Shown one piece after another: positions 9,107 through 20,051 of a stretch of 64,000 nucleotides of DNA. Positions within the stretch are counted from its first letter, which is position 1, and each line of letters opens with the position of its first letter. This DNA is from Candidatus Nanosynbacter sp. TM7-053 (GTDB lineage Bacteria > Patescibacteriota > Saccharimonadia > Saccharimonadales > Saccharimonadaceae), in the NCBI RefSeq assembly GCF_022828375.1, contig NZ_JAJQJX010000001.1, forward strand, positions 124,001 to 188,000, given 5' to 3'. The notes under the pieces were generated by a model. That model was not told the DNA's origin, did no database searches, and worked only from the letters and a program-made list of their open reading frames with translations. The translations under genes were made by a program, and so were the position numbers.

Positions 9107-9562
9107 ATGACAACAAAAAAACAAAAACTACAAAAACAACAGGCCATAGACACATGGATCGTCATAGCATTATGGGTAAGTGCTATCTGGTTCTCGCTCG
9201 CACGCGGATTCATTACTGGCATCGGCGGTTGGGTACTAGCACTACTTGGCCCGTGGGCGCTTATCGTTAGCTGTATCTGTCTTGCAATCATCTCCCGACA
9301 AATGAAAAAACGCCATGCATCAAAAGACCATCTCACCACAATAGTACGTGTTTCCTTTATCGTCATGTCAATCTCATTATTTATCTGCGGCCTTGCAATG
9401 CCTGATTTTAGCGACATGGAGACCTTTTCAACATTATCCGTGTATACAAATAACGCTATTTCATTTGAAACATCAAAAACTATCGCCATTATCTCAGGGT
9501 TTGTAGTGGTTCTGTCTCTATTCGTGGCTGTTACTTTTGGTATCGCTGAAGACAGAGAATAG
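9107..9562 (+). CDS. Small membrane protein, function unknown
   Basis: A 151-residue protein with a short Lys/Gln-rich N terminus and about four hydrophobic helices (around 17-35, 40-60, 80-100 and 125-145). No family is recognised. The frame is open from 9071, but TATACT (9092-9097) ends 9 bases before the ATG at 9107, in keeping with the leaderless pattern, so that start is preferred. It begins one base after the dus stop. Confidence 0.7.
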   Translation: MTTKKQKLQKQQAIDTWIVIALWVSAIWFSLARGFITGIGGWVLALLGPWALIVSCICLAIISRQMKKRHASKDHLTTIVRVSFIVMSISLFICGLAMPDFSDMETFSTLSVYTNNAISFETSKTIAIISGFVVVLSLFVAVTFGIAEDRE

Positions 9563-9661
9563 ACGACGGAAGACGTCGCTATTTAGATTAGTATTAATTA
9601 GAGTCTTAGTACTATACGCAAATTGATTGAAAAAGTATAGATAATATTATATAATATAAAT

Positions 9662-10447
9662 ATGTTATCCTCAGAAATGCGCGCATGCGGCATACTACAT
9701 CAGGATCAGCCAAAGAGAAAACTGCGTACGGCAATAGAAAACATACCCAGCGGACAACTCCTCATAGCAAACAATACACCGCTGAGTAGCGTCACTCGCG
9801 GTCAAAGATTAACATTTACTCCCGTTGAAGATTATTATACAGGACGACAGGACGCAACAAGTGGCATCATGTTCGGAAATATGTCAACAAATGACATAGA
9901 AATACCTGTAGCGATTAAGCCTCATAACAATATTGCTTCTGCACTTTCAGAATTTTGTATTACACAACATCTTATTAGTGAAGGACTCATTAAGCCATAC
10001 CAACCACTAGGATTTTTATCAGGCAGAGATTCAATATATACACTATCATCATTCGAAGGCGATGTTGTGAGCTGCGACACGATTACCGACAGCACAGACA
10101 ATCCTAAAAAAATACAAAAGGTTCTGCTTATGGGAGCAGCGACACTCGCGAGGCTACATAAATCGGGAGTTGCACATGGCGACGCGCAAATTAAAAATAC
10201 CGCATTCAGTGTAAAGACAGGAGAGGAGCGAGCAATAGACCTAACTTCCTCTTATTTTGATAAAAGCGGTCGCGGCATAACTGATGACATGCATTCGTAT
10301 ATAGATACATTACCTGATTACGTTAGCCCAGCACTAGGCAATAAGTATATCGAGAAATATTTTATTGATCCATACTTATCGCTAGTCGCTGGTGCACTAT
10401 CAAAAAAGCAACAGGATAGTGTTCATCGCGTTACTAATAATCTATGA
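9662..10447 (+). CDS. Kinase-fold protein (protein-kinase-like)
   Basis: A 261-residue protein with a remote protein-kinase-like fold. Lys86 in PVAIKPH is the candidate ATP-anchoring lysine. HGDAQIKN (172-179) matches the catalytic-loop pattern H-G-D-x4-N seen in RIO, LPS and aminoglycoside-type kinases. Asp193 in AIDLTSS is the candidate metal-binding Asp that replaces DFG. There are no membrane segments. The substrate is unknown. A TATAAT box lies just upstream of the ATG, so the mRNA is probably leaderless. It stands alone between convergent units. Kinase fold is likely; protein versus small-molecule target is open. Confidence 0.65.
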   Translation: MLSSEMRACGILHQDQPKRKLRTAIENIPSGQLLIANNTPLSSVTRGQRLTFTPVEDYYTGRQDATSGIMFGNMSTNDIEIPVAIKPHNNIASALSEFCITQHLISEGLIKPYQPLGFLSGRDSIYTLSSFEGDVVSCDTITDSTDNPKKIQKVLLMGAATLARLHKSGVAHGDAQIKNTAFSVKTGEERAIDLTSSYFDKSGRGITDDMHSYIDTLPDYVSPALGNKYIEKYFIDPYLSLVAGALSKKQQDSVHRVTNNL

Positions 10448-10493
10448 GTAAATCTGTATACACCTTTCAATCTTCACGCCCAGTTTAAGGCAT

Positions 10494-10531
10494 AAAAACA
10501 AAACCCCGACGATATTGGCAGGGTCTTGTCT
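10494..10531 (-). terminator. Terminator of the ATP synthase operon
   Basis: On the minus strand ACCCTGCC pairs with GTCGGGGT with one mismatch and one G-U. It is followed by TTTTGTTTTT (plus-strand 10494-10503). It lies about 20 bases after the atpC stop. Confidence 0.7.
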
Positions 10532-10550
10532 AATTATTTATGCTCTAAAC

Positions 10551-10976
10551 CTAGCGTCGTCGCTTACGCCTATGAAGATCAGCAACCTTCAATCGCACCA
10601 TATGACGATCGATAAGCTGCTTGGCTTTCTCGCGCTCAACTTGATCGCCAGCCTCATCACGCGCCTTAATAGCACGCTCCAGAGCCTTCTGAGTTTCCGC
10701 CTCGATGATGTCATCGCCGTGATCAGCTTCATCAACCAGAATTTGCACCGACGAATAGTCAATTTTTACCACGCCACCAGAGATTGCAAAATATTCCAGA
10801 TGATTATCGGAATCTTCTTTATGTCGACGCACGGTAATCACGCCGTCCCGCGCAATCGTCACTAGTGGCTCATGGCTTGGAAAAACGGAAATTTCGCCGT
10901 CGGTAGTTGGAATTGACACCGAATAAACTTCTTCGTCAACCTTCGTACCAACAAGTGTGACTAATGACAATTTCAT
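10551..10976 (-). CDS. atpC: ATP synthase epsilon subunit
   Basis: 141 residues. It is the F1 epsilon subunit, which sits on the central stalk with gamma and can inhibit ATP hydrolysis. The N-terminal beta-sandwich is recognisable (KLSLVTLVGTKV ... YSVSIPTTDGEISVFPSHEPLV, ending with the typical GG-V segment). A C-terminal helical hairpin follows, with a very basic end (HRRKRRR). It is the last gene of the operon, 2 bases after the atpD stop, and a terminator follows. Confidence 0.92.
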   Translation of the reverse strand: MKLSLVTLVGTKVDEEVYSVSIPTTDGEISVFPSHEPLVTIARDGVITVRRHKEDSDNHLEYFAISGGVVKIDYSSVQILVDEADHGDDIIEAETQKALERAIKARDEAGDQVEREKAKQLIDRHMVRLKVADLHRRKRRR

Positions 10977-10978
10977 GG

Positions 10979-13308
<2,330 letters not shown>

Positions 13309-13311
13309 GAA

Positions 13312-14838
13312 TTACTCCTCAAATCCTTTCGCTATTTCTTTCGTAGCTTCGTCAATCAATTTCAATTGCTCATCCGAAGGCTTGTCGCCCTTGTTCAACT
13401 CACGCATAGCATCTTTAGAATTTTTCCAGAGATAAGTCAATAGAGCAGACTGCGCATCCTTAATCTTAGAAACTGGAACATCGTCAAACATACCGCCAGT
13501 CACCGCGTGAATGCTGACAAATTGCTCCCAAACGCTCATTGGCTGATATTGTGGCTGCTTCAAAAGTTCAGTGAGTCGCTGACCGCGGTCAATTTGCGCC
13601 TTTGTCGCGTCGTCAAGGTCAGAACCGAATTGAGCGAATGATGCCAATTCGCGGAACTGTGAAAGACCAAGCTTCAAGTTGCCGCCGACAGATTTAACGG
13701 CTTTCGTCTGCGCCGCACCACCAACACGAGAAACTGATAGACCAGCTGAGATGGCTGGACGAATGCCTTGATAGAACAAGTCGGTTTCCAGGAAAATCTG
13801 ACCGTCGGTAATAGAAATCACGTTGGTCGGAATGTAAGCGGAAATGTCGCCAGCCTGCGTTTCGATGATTGGTAAAGCCGTCAAGCTTCCCGCGCCAAGT
13901 TCATCTGACAATTTAGCCGAGCGCTCCAATAGTCGTGAGTGCAAATAGAAGACATCACCTGGATAAGCTTCGCGTCCTGGTGGACGGCGCAACAATAGCG
14001 ACATCTGTCGGTAAGCCACCGCGTGCTTCGTCAAATCGTCATAAATCATTAATGCATGACCGCCGTTATCGCGGAAATATTCGCCCATGGCCGTACCAGC
14101 GTAAGGCGCCAAGTAAAGCAGGGAAGCCGCGTCGGACGGGCTGGTTGCGACGATAATCGTCTGATCCATCACGCCTTCCTCTTTCAATCGGTCGACCAAC
14201 CTGGCAATCTTCGACAACTTCTGACCAATCGCCACATAAACGTTCACCACGCCAGTCTTTTGACGAGCCTGGTTAATCATCGTATCAATAGCAATTGCCG
14301 TCTTACCAGTTTGACGGTCACCAATGATAAGCTCACGCTGACCACGACCGATCGGGAACATCGCGTCAATTGACATGATACCGGTCATCAGAGGTTCGTG
14401 AACTGACTTACGACCCATCACGCCAATGGCAGGACGCTCAATTAAACCACGTTTCTTCGTTTTAATCGCTGGGCCGTCGTCAAGAGGTCGACCTAGCGGG
14501 TCAACCACTCGCCCCAACAACTCTTCACCGACAGGAACGTCTAGCACCGAACCTTTGCGGCGAACGCTGGCACCAGCCTTAACCTTATCTTCGCCACCAA
14601 GAATCACCGCACCAATTTCATCTTCCATCAAGTTCAAAGCAAACGCCTCAACCGTACCACCGTCAGTTTCAATTTCCAGCACTTCGCTATAGCCAGCACT
14701 GCTCAAGCCATGCACCCAAGCCACGCCGTCACCAACGCGAATAACCACGCCAGCATCTTCCAAACCTTCCGTCGCCTCCAGCTGCGCGATTTTTTCCCGC
14801 AGGCTTTTGGCTAATTCTGTCACATCAATCTTGCTCAT
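13312..14838 (-). CDS. atpA: ATP synthase alpha subunit
   Basis: 508 residues, the non-catalytic nucleotide-binding F1 subunit. The P-loop is [13 protein letters not shown]. The family segments [21 protein letters not shown] and [16 protein letters not shown] are clear. The length is normal. GGAGGA lies 4 bases before the ATG. It follows atpH by 8 bases. Confidence 0.96.
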   Translation of the reverse strand: MSKIDVTELAKSLREKIAQLEATEGLEDAGVVIRVGDGVAWVHGLSSAGYSEVLEIETDGGTVEAFALNLMEDEIGAVILGGEDKVKAGASVRRKGSVLDVPVGEELLGRVVDPLGRPLDDGPAIKTKKRGLIERPAIGVMGRKSVHEPLMTGIMSIDAMFPIGRGQRELIIGDRQTGKTAIAIDTMINQARQKTGVVNVYVAIGQKLSKIARLVDRLKEEGVMDQTIIVATSPSDAASLLYLAPYAGTAMGEYFRDNGGHALMIYDDLTKHAVAYRQMSLLLRRPPGREAYPGDVFYLHSRLLERSAKLSDELGAGSLTALPIIETQAGDISAYIPTNVISITDGQIFLETDLFYQGIRPAISAGLSVSRVGGAAQTKAVKSVGGNLKLGLSQFRELASFAQFGSDLDDATKAQIDRGQRLTELLKQPQYQPMSVWEQFVSIHAVTGGMFDDVPVSKIKDAQSALLTYLWKNSKDAMRELNKGDKPSDEQLKLIDEATKEIAKGFEE

Positions 14839-14846
14839 TTTTCCTC

Positions 14847-15245
14847 CTAGATTTTCTTCGCCCGCAAGTCGTTTAACTTCTTCGAAACCGTTGCGTCCAG
14901 TGTTGCGGTCGGCGTTTGTAGCTTAAATCCGCCAATCAACGTCGGGTCAATTGATTCTCTTAGCGACACTTTTGGCTTGCTATTTTTATCGCTCGCCGCA
15001 GTCGCCAGAAATTGCTCTATTTTACGCCTTGTATTGTCGTCAAGTGCTCTCGCACTCTCGACCGACGCTACAATTTCACCACGCTCAGCCAACTCAGCCT
15101 CAATATCTCGCACCAACAAATCAACTTCACGTTCGTGCTTTTCGTAAATCAAAAGACCAGCAATTTCTTCCAACACCGCGTCATTGCCAGCTAAAATCTG
15201 TTCAGCTGCATACTTTGCCAACTTTCTCCTGGACACCGACTTCAT
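14847..15245 (-). CDS. atpH: ATP synthase delta subunit, short
   Basis: 132 residues, the F1 delta (OSCP) subunit that links F1 to the peripheral stalk. It begins [14 protein letters not shown] and ends with the diagnostic region [30 protein letters not shown]. It is clearly shorter than the usual ~175-180 residues; the N-terminal helical domain is reduced. The operon position between atpF and atpA supports the call. Confidence 0.88.
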   Translation of the reverse strand: MKSVSRRKLAKYAAEQILAGNDAVLEEIAGLLIYEKHEREVDLLVRDIEAELAERGEIVASVESARALDDNTRRKIEQFLATAASDKNSKPKVSLRESIDPTLIGGFKLQTPTATLDATVSKKLNDLRAKKI

Positions 15246-15788
15246 CTATTTAGCCTCCTCAAGCGCTTCCGAAATCAGCTTCGTATCTTTCTTCGCATCA
15301 ATTTTCTCGCCCAAAACCTTGCCAGTCGCTTCAGCCACCAACTCTAATGTCGAATTGTGCAGGTCTTTCTTAGCGTTTTCAATCTCTTGAGCAATCGTAT
15401 TATGCGCTTCTTTAATCAAAGCTTCAGATTTGGCAGTCGCTTTTTTAGCCGCTTCTTCAACAACTTCGGTCGCTTCTTCTCGAGCAGACGCCACGATGTC
15501 GCTAGCTTGCGCTCGTGCTTTTCGCATCATTTCGGCGGTCATTTCTTCAGCTCGGTCGGCATTTTCCTTAGCAGATTTTGCCGCCGCGTCAGCCGCTTTC
15601 AAGTCTTTTTCTCGCTTGACGAGCATTTCCATCATTGGCGGATAGACAAACTTGCGAAGAACAAATAGCAAGATTAAAAATGCTACCGTCTGAAACGCCA
15701 ACAGCGCCCAATCAATACCTAGCGAATCAAACAGACCGGCTTTTTCCGATGCGCCAGAATTGGCAAATTGTGTTAATATTTTCTCCAC
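15246..15788 (-). CDS. atpF: ATP synthase b subunit
   Basis: 180 residues, the peripheral-stalk b subunit of Fo. One membrane helix near 28-50 (WALLAFQTVAFLILLFVLRKF) is followed by a long Ala/Lys/Glu-rich coiled coil. The stop is immediately before the atpH ATG. The family is poorly conserved, but architecture and position are decisive. Confidence 0.93.
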   Translation of the reverse strand: MEKILTQFANSGASEKAGLFDSLGIDWALLAFQTVAFLILLFVLRKFVYPPMMEMLVKREKDLKAADAAAKSAKENADRAEEMTAEMMRKARAQASDIVASAREEATEVVEEAAKKATAKSEALIKEAHNTIAQEIENAKKDLHNSTLELVAEATGKVLGEKIDAKKDTKLISEALEEAK

Positions 15789-15804
15789 AATTTACTCCCG
15801 AAAA

Positions 15805-16017
15805 CTACATAACTTTGCCGACGATTGCTGCGACGAAACCGATAATAGCAATAGCGTCGATGAATGAAATACCCAAGATCATCATTGTGCGTAGGTCGTT
15901 GATTTTTTCTGGGTTACGACCAGCTGCGTTCATAGCTGCTGCACCAACGATTGCGGCACCAATTGCTGCAAATGCTGCTGGGATTGCGTAGGTAAGTGTG
16001 AATGCTAATGCTTCCAT
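15805..16017 (-). CDS. atpE: ATP synthase c subunit (proteolipid)
   Basis: 70 residues, two membrane helices joined by a polar loop with RNPE (34-37). The ion-binding carboxylate is Asp54 in GISFIDAIAII. No Na+-type Gln/Ser-Thr ligand set is evident around it, so proton coupling is the simpler reading (inference). AAGGAG precedes the ATG. It lies between atpB and atpF. Confidence 0.94.
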   Translation of the reverse strand: MEALAFTLTYAIPAAFAAIGAAIVGAAAMNAAGRNPEKINDLRTMMILGISFIDAIAIIGFVAAIVGKVM

Positions 16018-16053
16018 GGTTAATATTCTCCTTTTAATTAATTATTACCTAAT

Positions 16054-16890
16054 TTAATCACTCTCTGATGTTGCTAATTTACTAGCTTCAACAGAGGAGT
16101 GAACTTCATCAATTGGCTCGTGTGAATCATGGTGAGCCAGTCCCAGGGAAATAAACACAGTTGATAGCATAAAGAAAATATACGCCTGAATACCGCCAAT
16201 AAACAGCTCAAAGAAATAGAACGGCTGCAGAGCCACAGGCGACAAAAACTTCGTCATATAAGCGATAATTGCCAAGAGAATTTCGCCAGCCAAAACGTTA
16301 CCAAACAGACGGAAACTTAGTCCCAGCATTCGCGAAAACTCAGCCACTAACTCCAAAATGCCAACAAATGACATAATTGGATCGCGTAGCGGGTTAATGA
16401 AATATCGCCCCAAATTGCCCTTAAAACCCAAATACTTAAACGCGTAAACCTGAGCCGCGACAATCGTTACAATTGCCAGACCGAAAGTCATATTAAGATC
16501 CGCAACTCCACCGCGGAATAGAGGAGTGTGATGCTCGCCAATTGTAATTGGACCAACAATCGGCAGAAGTCCCAGCCAGTACTGCGCAACGATAAAGAAA
16601 AACAACGTAATACAGAGCGGAGCAACTTTACGCGCCCATTTTTGATCTGGAATGACCTGGCAAACCGTATTATAAAGTCCGTCGAACGTCCACTGAATTA
16701 GTCTTGTGATAAAATTATGCTTCTTTTTACCTAAAACCGCCGCACGAGTACGAAACATTGCCCACACCAATACGATCAATCCCAAGAATCCCATCAGGTG
16801 CGAATTCGTAATAGATACGCCAGCAATATTGAGAACTTCGTCAACCTTTACTGAAATATGCGGACCAGCGCTTGCCATATAATCAATCAT
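16054..16890 (-). CDS. atpB: ATP synthase a subunit
   Basis: 278 residues, the Fo stator channel, with five to six membrane helices. The essential arginine is Arg194 in LSFRLFGNVLAGE. The C terminus has a polar His/Ser/Glu-rich extension (HHDSHEPIDEVHSS). The start overlaps the upstream atpI-like gene by 4 bases (ATGA). Confidence 0.95.
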   Translation of the reverse strand: MIDYMASAGPHISVKVDEVLNIAGVSITNSHLMGFLGLIVLVWAMFRTRAAVLGKKKHNFITRLIQWTFDGLYNTVCQVIPDQKWARKVAPLCITLFFFIVAQYWLGLLPIVGPITIGEHHTPLFRGGVADLNMTFGLAIVTIVAAQVYAFKYLGFKGNLGRYFINPLRDPIMSFVGILELVAEFSRMLGLSFRLFGNVLAGEILLAIIAYMTKFLSPVALQPFYFFELFIGGIQAYIFFMLSTVFISLGLAHHDSHEPIDEVHSSVEASKLATSESD

Positions 16891-17147
16891 TTCTTCAACT
16901 CCTGCTGTTTAATTTTAGCAATTTGCAAAGCCACGAGAATCACTGAGATAATCGCGCCAGAAATAATTCCAGCAAGTAACCATCTCATCTTCATTCCGCT
17001 GACATTATCCAGCCACAATCCCAACAAGGTCAAACCAATTGTTGGCAAAAACATTCGCCACATTGTACCAATCATCGTCCTTGCTAAAATCATCATCGCA
17101 CCAGAATCGCCTGTATCATTAGCCGAAATGTCAGTTTCTTTTACCAT
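16887..17147 (-). CDS. AtpI/AtpZ-like small membrane protein
   Basis: 86 residues with two membrane helices (about 28-47 and 55-75) and a Lys/Gln-rich C terminus. It is the first gene of the ATP synthase operon, where AtpI or AtpZ (c-ring assembly or Mg/Ca handling) usually lies. Sequence similarity is weak, so the call rests mainly on size, topology and position. TATAGT (minus strand, 17156-17161) ends 8 bases before the ATG. Confidence 0.7.
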   Translation of the reverse strand: MVKETDISANDTGDSGAMMILARTMIGTMWRMFLPTIGLTLLGLWLDNVSGMKMRWLLAGIISGAIISVILVALQIAKIKQQELKK

Positions 17148-17155
17148 TACTTTCC

Positions 17156-17176
17156 ACTATATCAATCTGTTATACT
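17156..17176. promoter_or_regulatory. Back-to-back -10 boxes of the atp operon and a small gene
   Basis: The 39-base gap holds TATAGT on the minus strand (17156-17161) for the ATP synthase operon and TATACT on the plus strand (17171-17176) for the zinc-ribbon-like gene. Each ends 8 to 10 bases before its ATG. Confidence 0.6.
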
Positions 17177-17186
17177 ATTTTGCAAG

Positions 17187-17411
17187 ATGCCGCGGCGAAA
17201 TTATTCAAAAAATAGTCAAAAAACCCAAAAAACATCATTGATGTCAATTTCAGGGTTGGCTAATTGCCAGAAAAAACGTCGCTTCTCAACAGAGATAAAA
17301 GCCCGCCAAGCAGCAGAAATCCAAGAATTAGCAAACCCGAATTTGTCGATTGATATATATCACTGCGAATGGTGCAAAAATTGGCATTTGACGTCGAAGA
17401 ATTCTAAATAG
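17187..17411 (+). CDS. Small basic protein with a CxxC ribbon
   Basis: 74 residues with a strongly basic N-terminal half. The C-terminal motif is YHCEWCKNWHLTS, with one CxxC and a neighbouring His; another Cys lies near residue 27. The pattern suggests a small nucleic-acid- or metal-binding knuckle. Similar short C-x2-C-x3-WHLT proteins occur in actinobacteria and CPR (recalled, not checked). Probably leaderless. Confidence 0.6.
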   Translation: MPRRNYSKNSQKTQKTSLMSISGLANCQKKRRFSTEIKARQAAEIQELANPNLSIDIYHCEWCKNWHLTSKNSK

Positions 17412-17459
17412 ACGTAACCGTTATGTTATAATTAAAAGTGTTATTAAATAGGGGAATAT

Positions 17460-17747
17460 ATGAGCGAAGACACAACGAACAACCATCAAGATACAAAAGT
17501 TGTCGTGTACAGTACCAGCTGGTGTGCATTTTGCCACACGGAAATGGAATGGCTGAAGAAGTTGGGAATTGATTTTGTTTCCAAAGATATTGAGGCTGAT
17601 CCTGGTGCAAAAGAGGAATTGCTAAATAAAAATGGCGGCAATTTCCAAGGCGTGCCAGTAACGGATATTAACGGGGAATTAGTGCTTGGTTTTGATCGAC
17701 CTAAACTACAAGATTTGCTACGAAAAAACGGCTTATTGTCCGACTAA
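17460..17747 (+). CDS. Glutaredoxin-family thiol-disulfide protein
   Basis: 95 residues with a thioredoxin fold of the glutaredoxin/NrdH type. The active site is WCAFC (Cys22, Cys25) after the first beta strand. The cis-proline is in QGVPVTDI, and GFDRPKLQDLL forms the last helix. It is a probable dithiol reductant. A GGGG Shine-Dalgarno-like run and TATAAT lie upstream. A terminator follows. Confidence 0.88.
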   Translation: MSEDTTNNHQDTKVVVYSTSWCAFCHTEMEWLKKLGIDFVSKDIEADPGAKEELLNKNGGNFQGVPVTDINGELVLGFDRPKLQDLLRKNGLLSD

Positions 17748-17768
17748 TTTTCTTAAAAACAATTCAAG

Positions 17769-17799
17769 ATTTTCCGTCAAATTCTGGCGGAAAATTTTT
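17769..17799 (+). terminator. Terminator after the glutaredoxin gene
   Basis: An 11-bp stem, ATTTTCCGTCA (17769-17779) with TGGCGGAAAAT (17785-17795), contains one T-G pair and is followed by T5. The A run in the 5' arm could also let it serve the convergent ABC-F gene. Confidence 0.85.
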
Positions 17800-19456
17800 A
17801 TTCTGCGCCAATTTGCACAACTTTGCCGCCAAGTTTTTCGCGGAAATAATTATCGTGGCTGACGTAAAGAATCGCGCCGGAATATTTGGCCAACGCCGTT
17901 TCCAATTCTTCGATGCTCGGCAAATCCAAGTGATTCGTCGGCTCGTCCAGAACTAGCAGTTGCGGGTCGTTCGCCAGCATGGAAATAATCTGAAAACGCG
18001 CCTTTTGACCGCCAGACAAGCGAGCCAGCGGCGTCATCCGATCAGCGTCTGTGAACAAATAGTCAGCCAAAAGTTGCCGAATTTTCGTATCAGAAATCGA
18101 CAAATCGCGACTCATATACAATTTTTCAATCGCTTTTTCTAGTGGATCAGACAAATATCGCTCGTCAATTTCCTGCTCATAAACACCAATCCGAACCTGC
18201 GGATCAAGAAAAATATCGCCAGAATAAAGAACGGGACCATCGTCAAAGCTCTTGCCCGACGCCAGAATCATCCGAATCAACGTAGTTTTACCAGCGCCAT
18301 TGCGACCTCTAATTTCAATCGCTTCACCTTCGCGCAAATCGATATTCACGTCCTCAAACAATATCCGCTCACCAATCCCAACCGCCACATTTTCCGCGCG
18401 AACCAACACGTGCTGACTGCGACTGGAAGCATCTTTCACACTCAAGCGAATATTACGTGACTTGAATTTTCCGTAACGCTCGGCCGATTTATAGTCCAAT
18501 TGACTAGCAGATTCTTTGTCGATCCAAAACGTCGGCTTTTCCATTTCCAACAATTCCTCCAGCTCCGCTCGCGCCTCGTTCTCCAGCCGCTTAAATTTCT
18601 GAATCGTGCCGGGATTTCGCGACTTTTCCTTAAGCCTTTGATAGTCCAAAACTTTTTGTTTCAGGTTAACAATTCGCTTCTCAATCTGCTCAAAATTATT
18701 CATTCCAGCCGTCGTCGCTTGAGCATTCTGTTTCAAATACGCGTCGTAATTTCCACGGTAGCTCACGGCTTGTCCGTCCTTAATCTCAACTATCCGATCA
18801 ACTTGCCCAAGCACGTCTCGGTCATGCGTAATTATCAACATCGCTTGATGTGGCTGGGAATTCATCCAGTCAATAAACTGTTGTTTCGCCACATAATCCA
18901 TGTGGTTGGTCGGCTCGTCAATCAGCGCCAAATGCGCCTCCGAGTGCATAATTTTAACAATTTCCACCAGCCTTTTTTGCCCACCAGACAGGGAAGAAAT
19001 CCGCCGATTACCATAACCATCTAACTGAAACTTGCTCAGCTCTCGCTCAATTTTTTCTTCAACTTGATAAAATCCTTTTTGGTCAAATCGCTCCAAAGCT
19101 TGCGTATATTCCTCAATTTTTCGCATATTATCGCCCATAGTCAGCGGATATTCATCGATGATTTTCTTTAGCTTGGAATATTCTGGAAGTCCACCAAGAA
19201 TATACGACATAACCGTTTGATCACCCAAACCATGATGTTCCTGAGCGGTAGTCGCAACCGTAATGCCGCGCCGAAAAATAACCTCGCCAGTATAATCAGT
19301 ATCTTTTCCGCTCAATATTCCAAACAGCGTCGACTTACCAACGCCGTTGCGACCAACCACGCCGACTTTCTCACCATCGTCCACACTAAACTTGACGTCT
19401 TTCATCAACGTCTTATCGCCAAAACTTTTTTCAGTAATGTGAATGTCGGCTATCAT
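17798..19456 (-). CDS. ABC-F family ATPase (ribosome-associated)
   Basis: 552 residues with two ABC ATPase domains in tandem and no membrane segments. Walker A sequences are GRNGVGKST (35-43) and GRNGAGKTT in the second half. Signature motifs are LSGGQKRLVEIV and LSGGQKARFQII. Walker B is followed by DEPTNH in both domains, typical of ABC-F. A charged linker lies between. Such proteins (EttA, Uup, YheS, antibiotic-resistance types) act on ribosomes; the subfamily is not resolved here. The frame is open to 19498, but TACAAT ends 9 bases before the ATG at 19456 (MIADIHITEK), so that start is preferred. Confidence 0.9.
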   Translation of the reverse strand: MIADIHITEKSFGDKTLMKDVKFSVDDGEKVGVVGRNGVGKSTLFGILSGKDTDYTGEVIFRRGITVATTAQEHHGLGDQTVMSYILGGLPEYSKLKKIIDEYPLTMGDNMRKIEEYTQALERFDQKGFYQVEEKIERELSKFQLDGYGNRRISSLSGGQKRLVEIVKIMHSEAHLALIDEPTNHMDYVAKQQFIDWMNSQPHQAMLIITHDRDVLGQVDRIVEIKDGQAVSYRGNYDAYLKQNAQATTAGMNNFEQIEKRIVNLKQKVLDYQRLKEKSRNPGTIQKFKRLENEARAELEELLEMEKPTFWIDKESASQLDYKSAERYGKFKSRNIRLSVKDASSRSQHVLVRAENVAVGIGERILFEDVNIDLREGEAIEIRGRNGAGKTTLIRMILASGKSFDDGPVLYSGDIFLDPQVRIGVYEQEIDERYLSDPLEKAIEKLYMSRDLSISDTKIRQLLADYLFTDADRMTPLARLSGGQKARFQIISMLANDPQLLVLDEPTNHLDLPSIEELETALAKYSGAILYVSHDNYFREKLGGKVVQIGAE

Positions 19457-19545
19457 GCTTGAGATATTGTAACACAAGTCACATTTCAGCCGCACCAAAC
19501 TAGCCTAAATATACTGTCGCGTTAAGTTTTGCTATAATATAATCC

Positions 19546-20022
19546 ATGTCAAAGCCAAAAGCTAAAAAACCAGCCACACAGAATATTGTCAATCGTCGCG
19601 CACGGTTTGATTATGAACTTGGCGAAGAAATTGTAGCCGGCTTAGTTTTAACTGGAATGGAAGTACGAGCCGCCAGAGAAGGTCACGTCCAGCTTAAAGG
19701 CTCATTTGTTAGCTTAAGAAACGGCGAATTGTGGCTAAATAACGCCAGCTTTTCACTGCGATTAAACGTTCGCGGAGAAGCAAATAGCCGCTCAGTCGAC
19801 ACTTCGGCGCGGAAATTATTGGTAAGTAAAAAACAATTGTCCAATTTTACAGAAGCCAAAAAACAGGGAATGACAATTGTCCCGACCAAATTGTTGACCA
19901 ACGGAAAATTTATTAAAGTTGTAATTGCGCTCGGAAAAGGTAAGAAAAATTACGACAAGCGCCAAACCATCAAGCGCCGCGACCAAGACCGAGAAACCAG
20001 GCGACTTATCTCTAATAGATAA
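19546..20022 (+). CDS. smpB: SsrA-binding protein
   Basis: 158 residues, the tmRNA partner in trans-translation. The typical start is NIVNRRARFDYELGEEIVAGLVLTGMEVR. GSFVSLRNGELWLNNA and the basic C-terminal tail (GKGKKNYDKRQTIKRRDQDRE) are hallmarks. TATAAT (19533-19538) ends 7 bases before the ATG, so the mRNA is probably leaderless. Its presence implies a tmRNA gene somewhere in the genome. Confidence 0.96.
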   Translation: MSKPKAKKPATQNIVNRRARFDYELGEEIVAGLVLTGMEVRAAREGHVQLKGSFVSLRNGELWLNNASFSLRLNVRGEANSRSVDTSARKLLVSKKQLSNFTEAKKQGMTIVPTKLLTNGKFIKVVIALGKGKKNYDKRQTIKRRDQDRETRRLISNR

Positions 20023-20051
20023 TCGCATTAACTACGAACTGGGCTCAGAAT

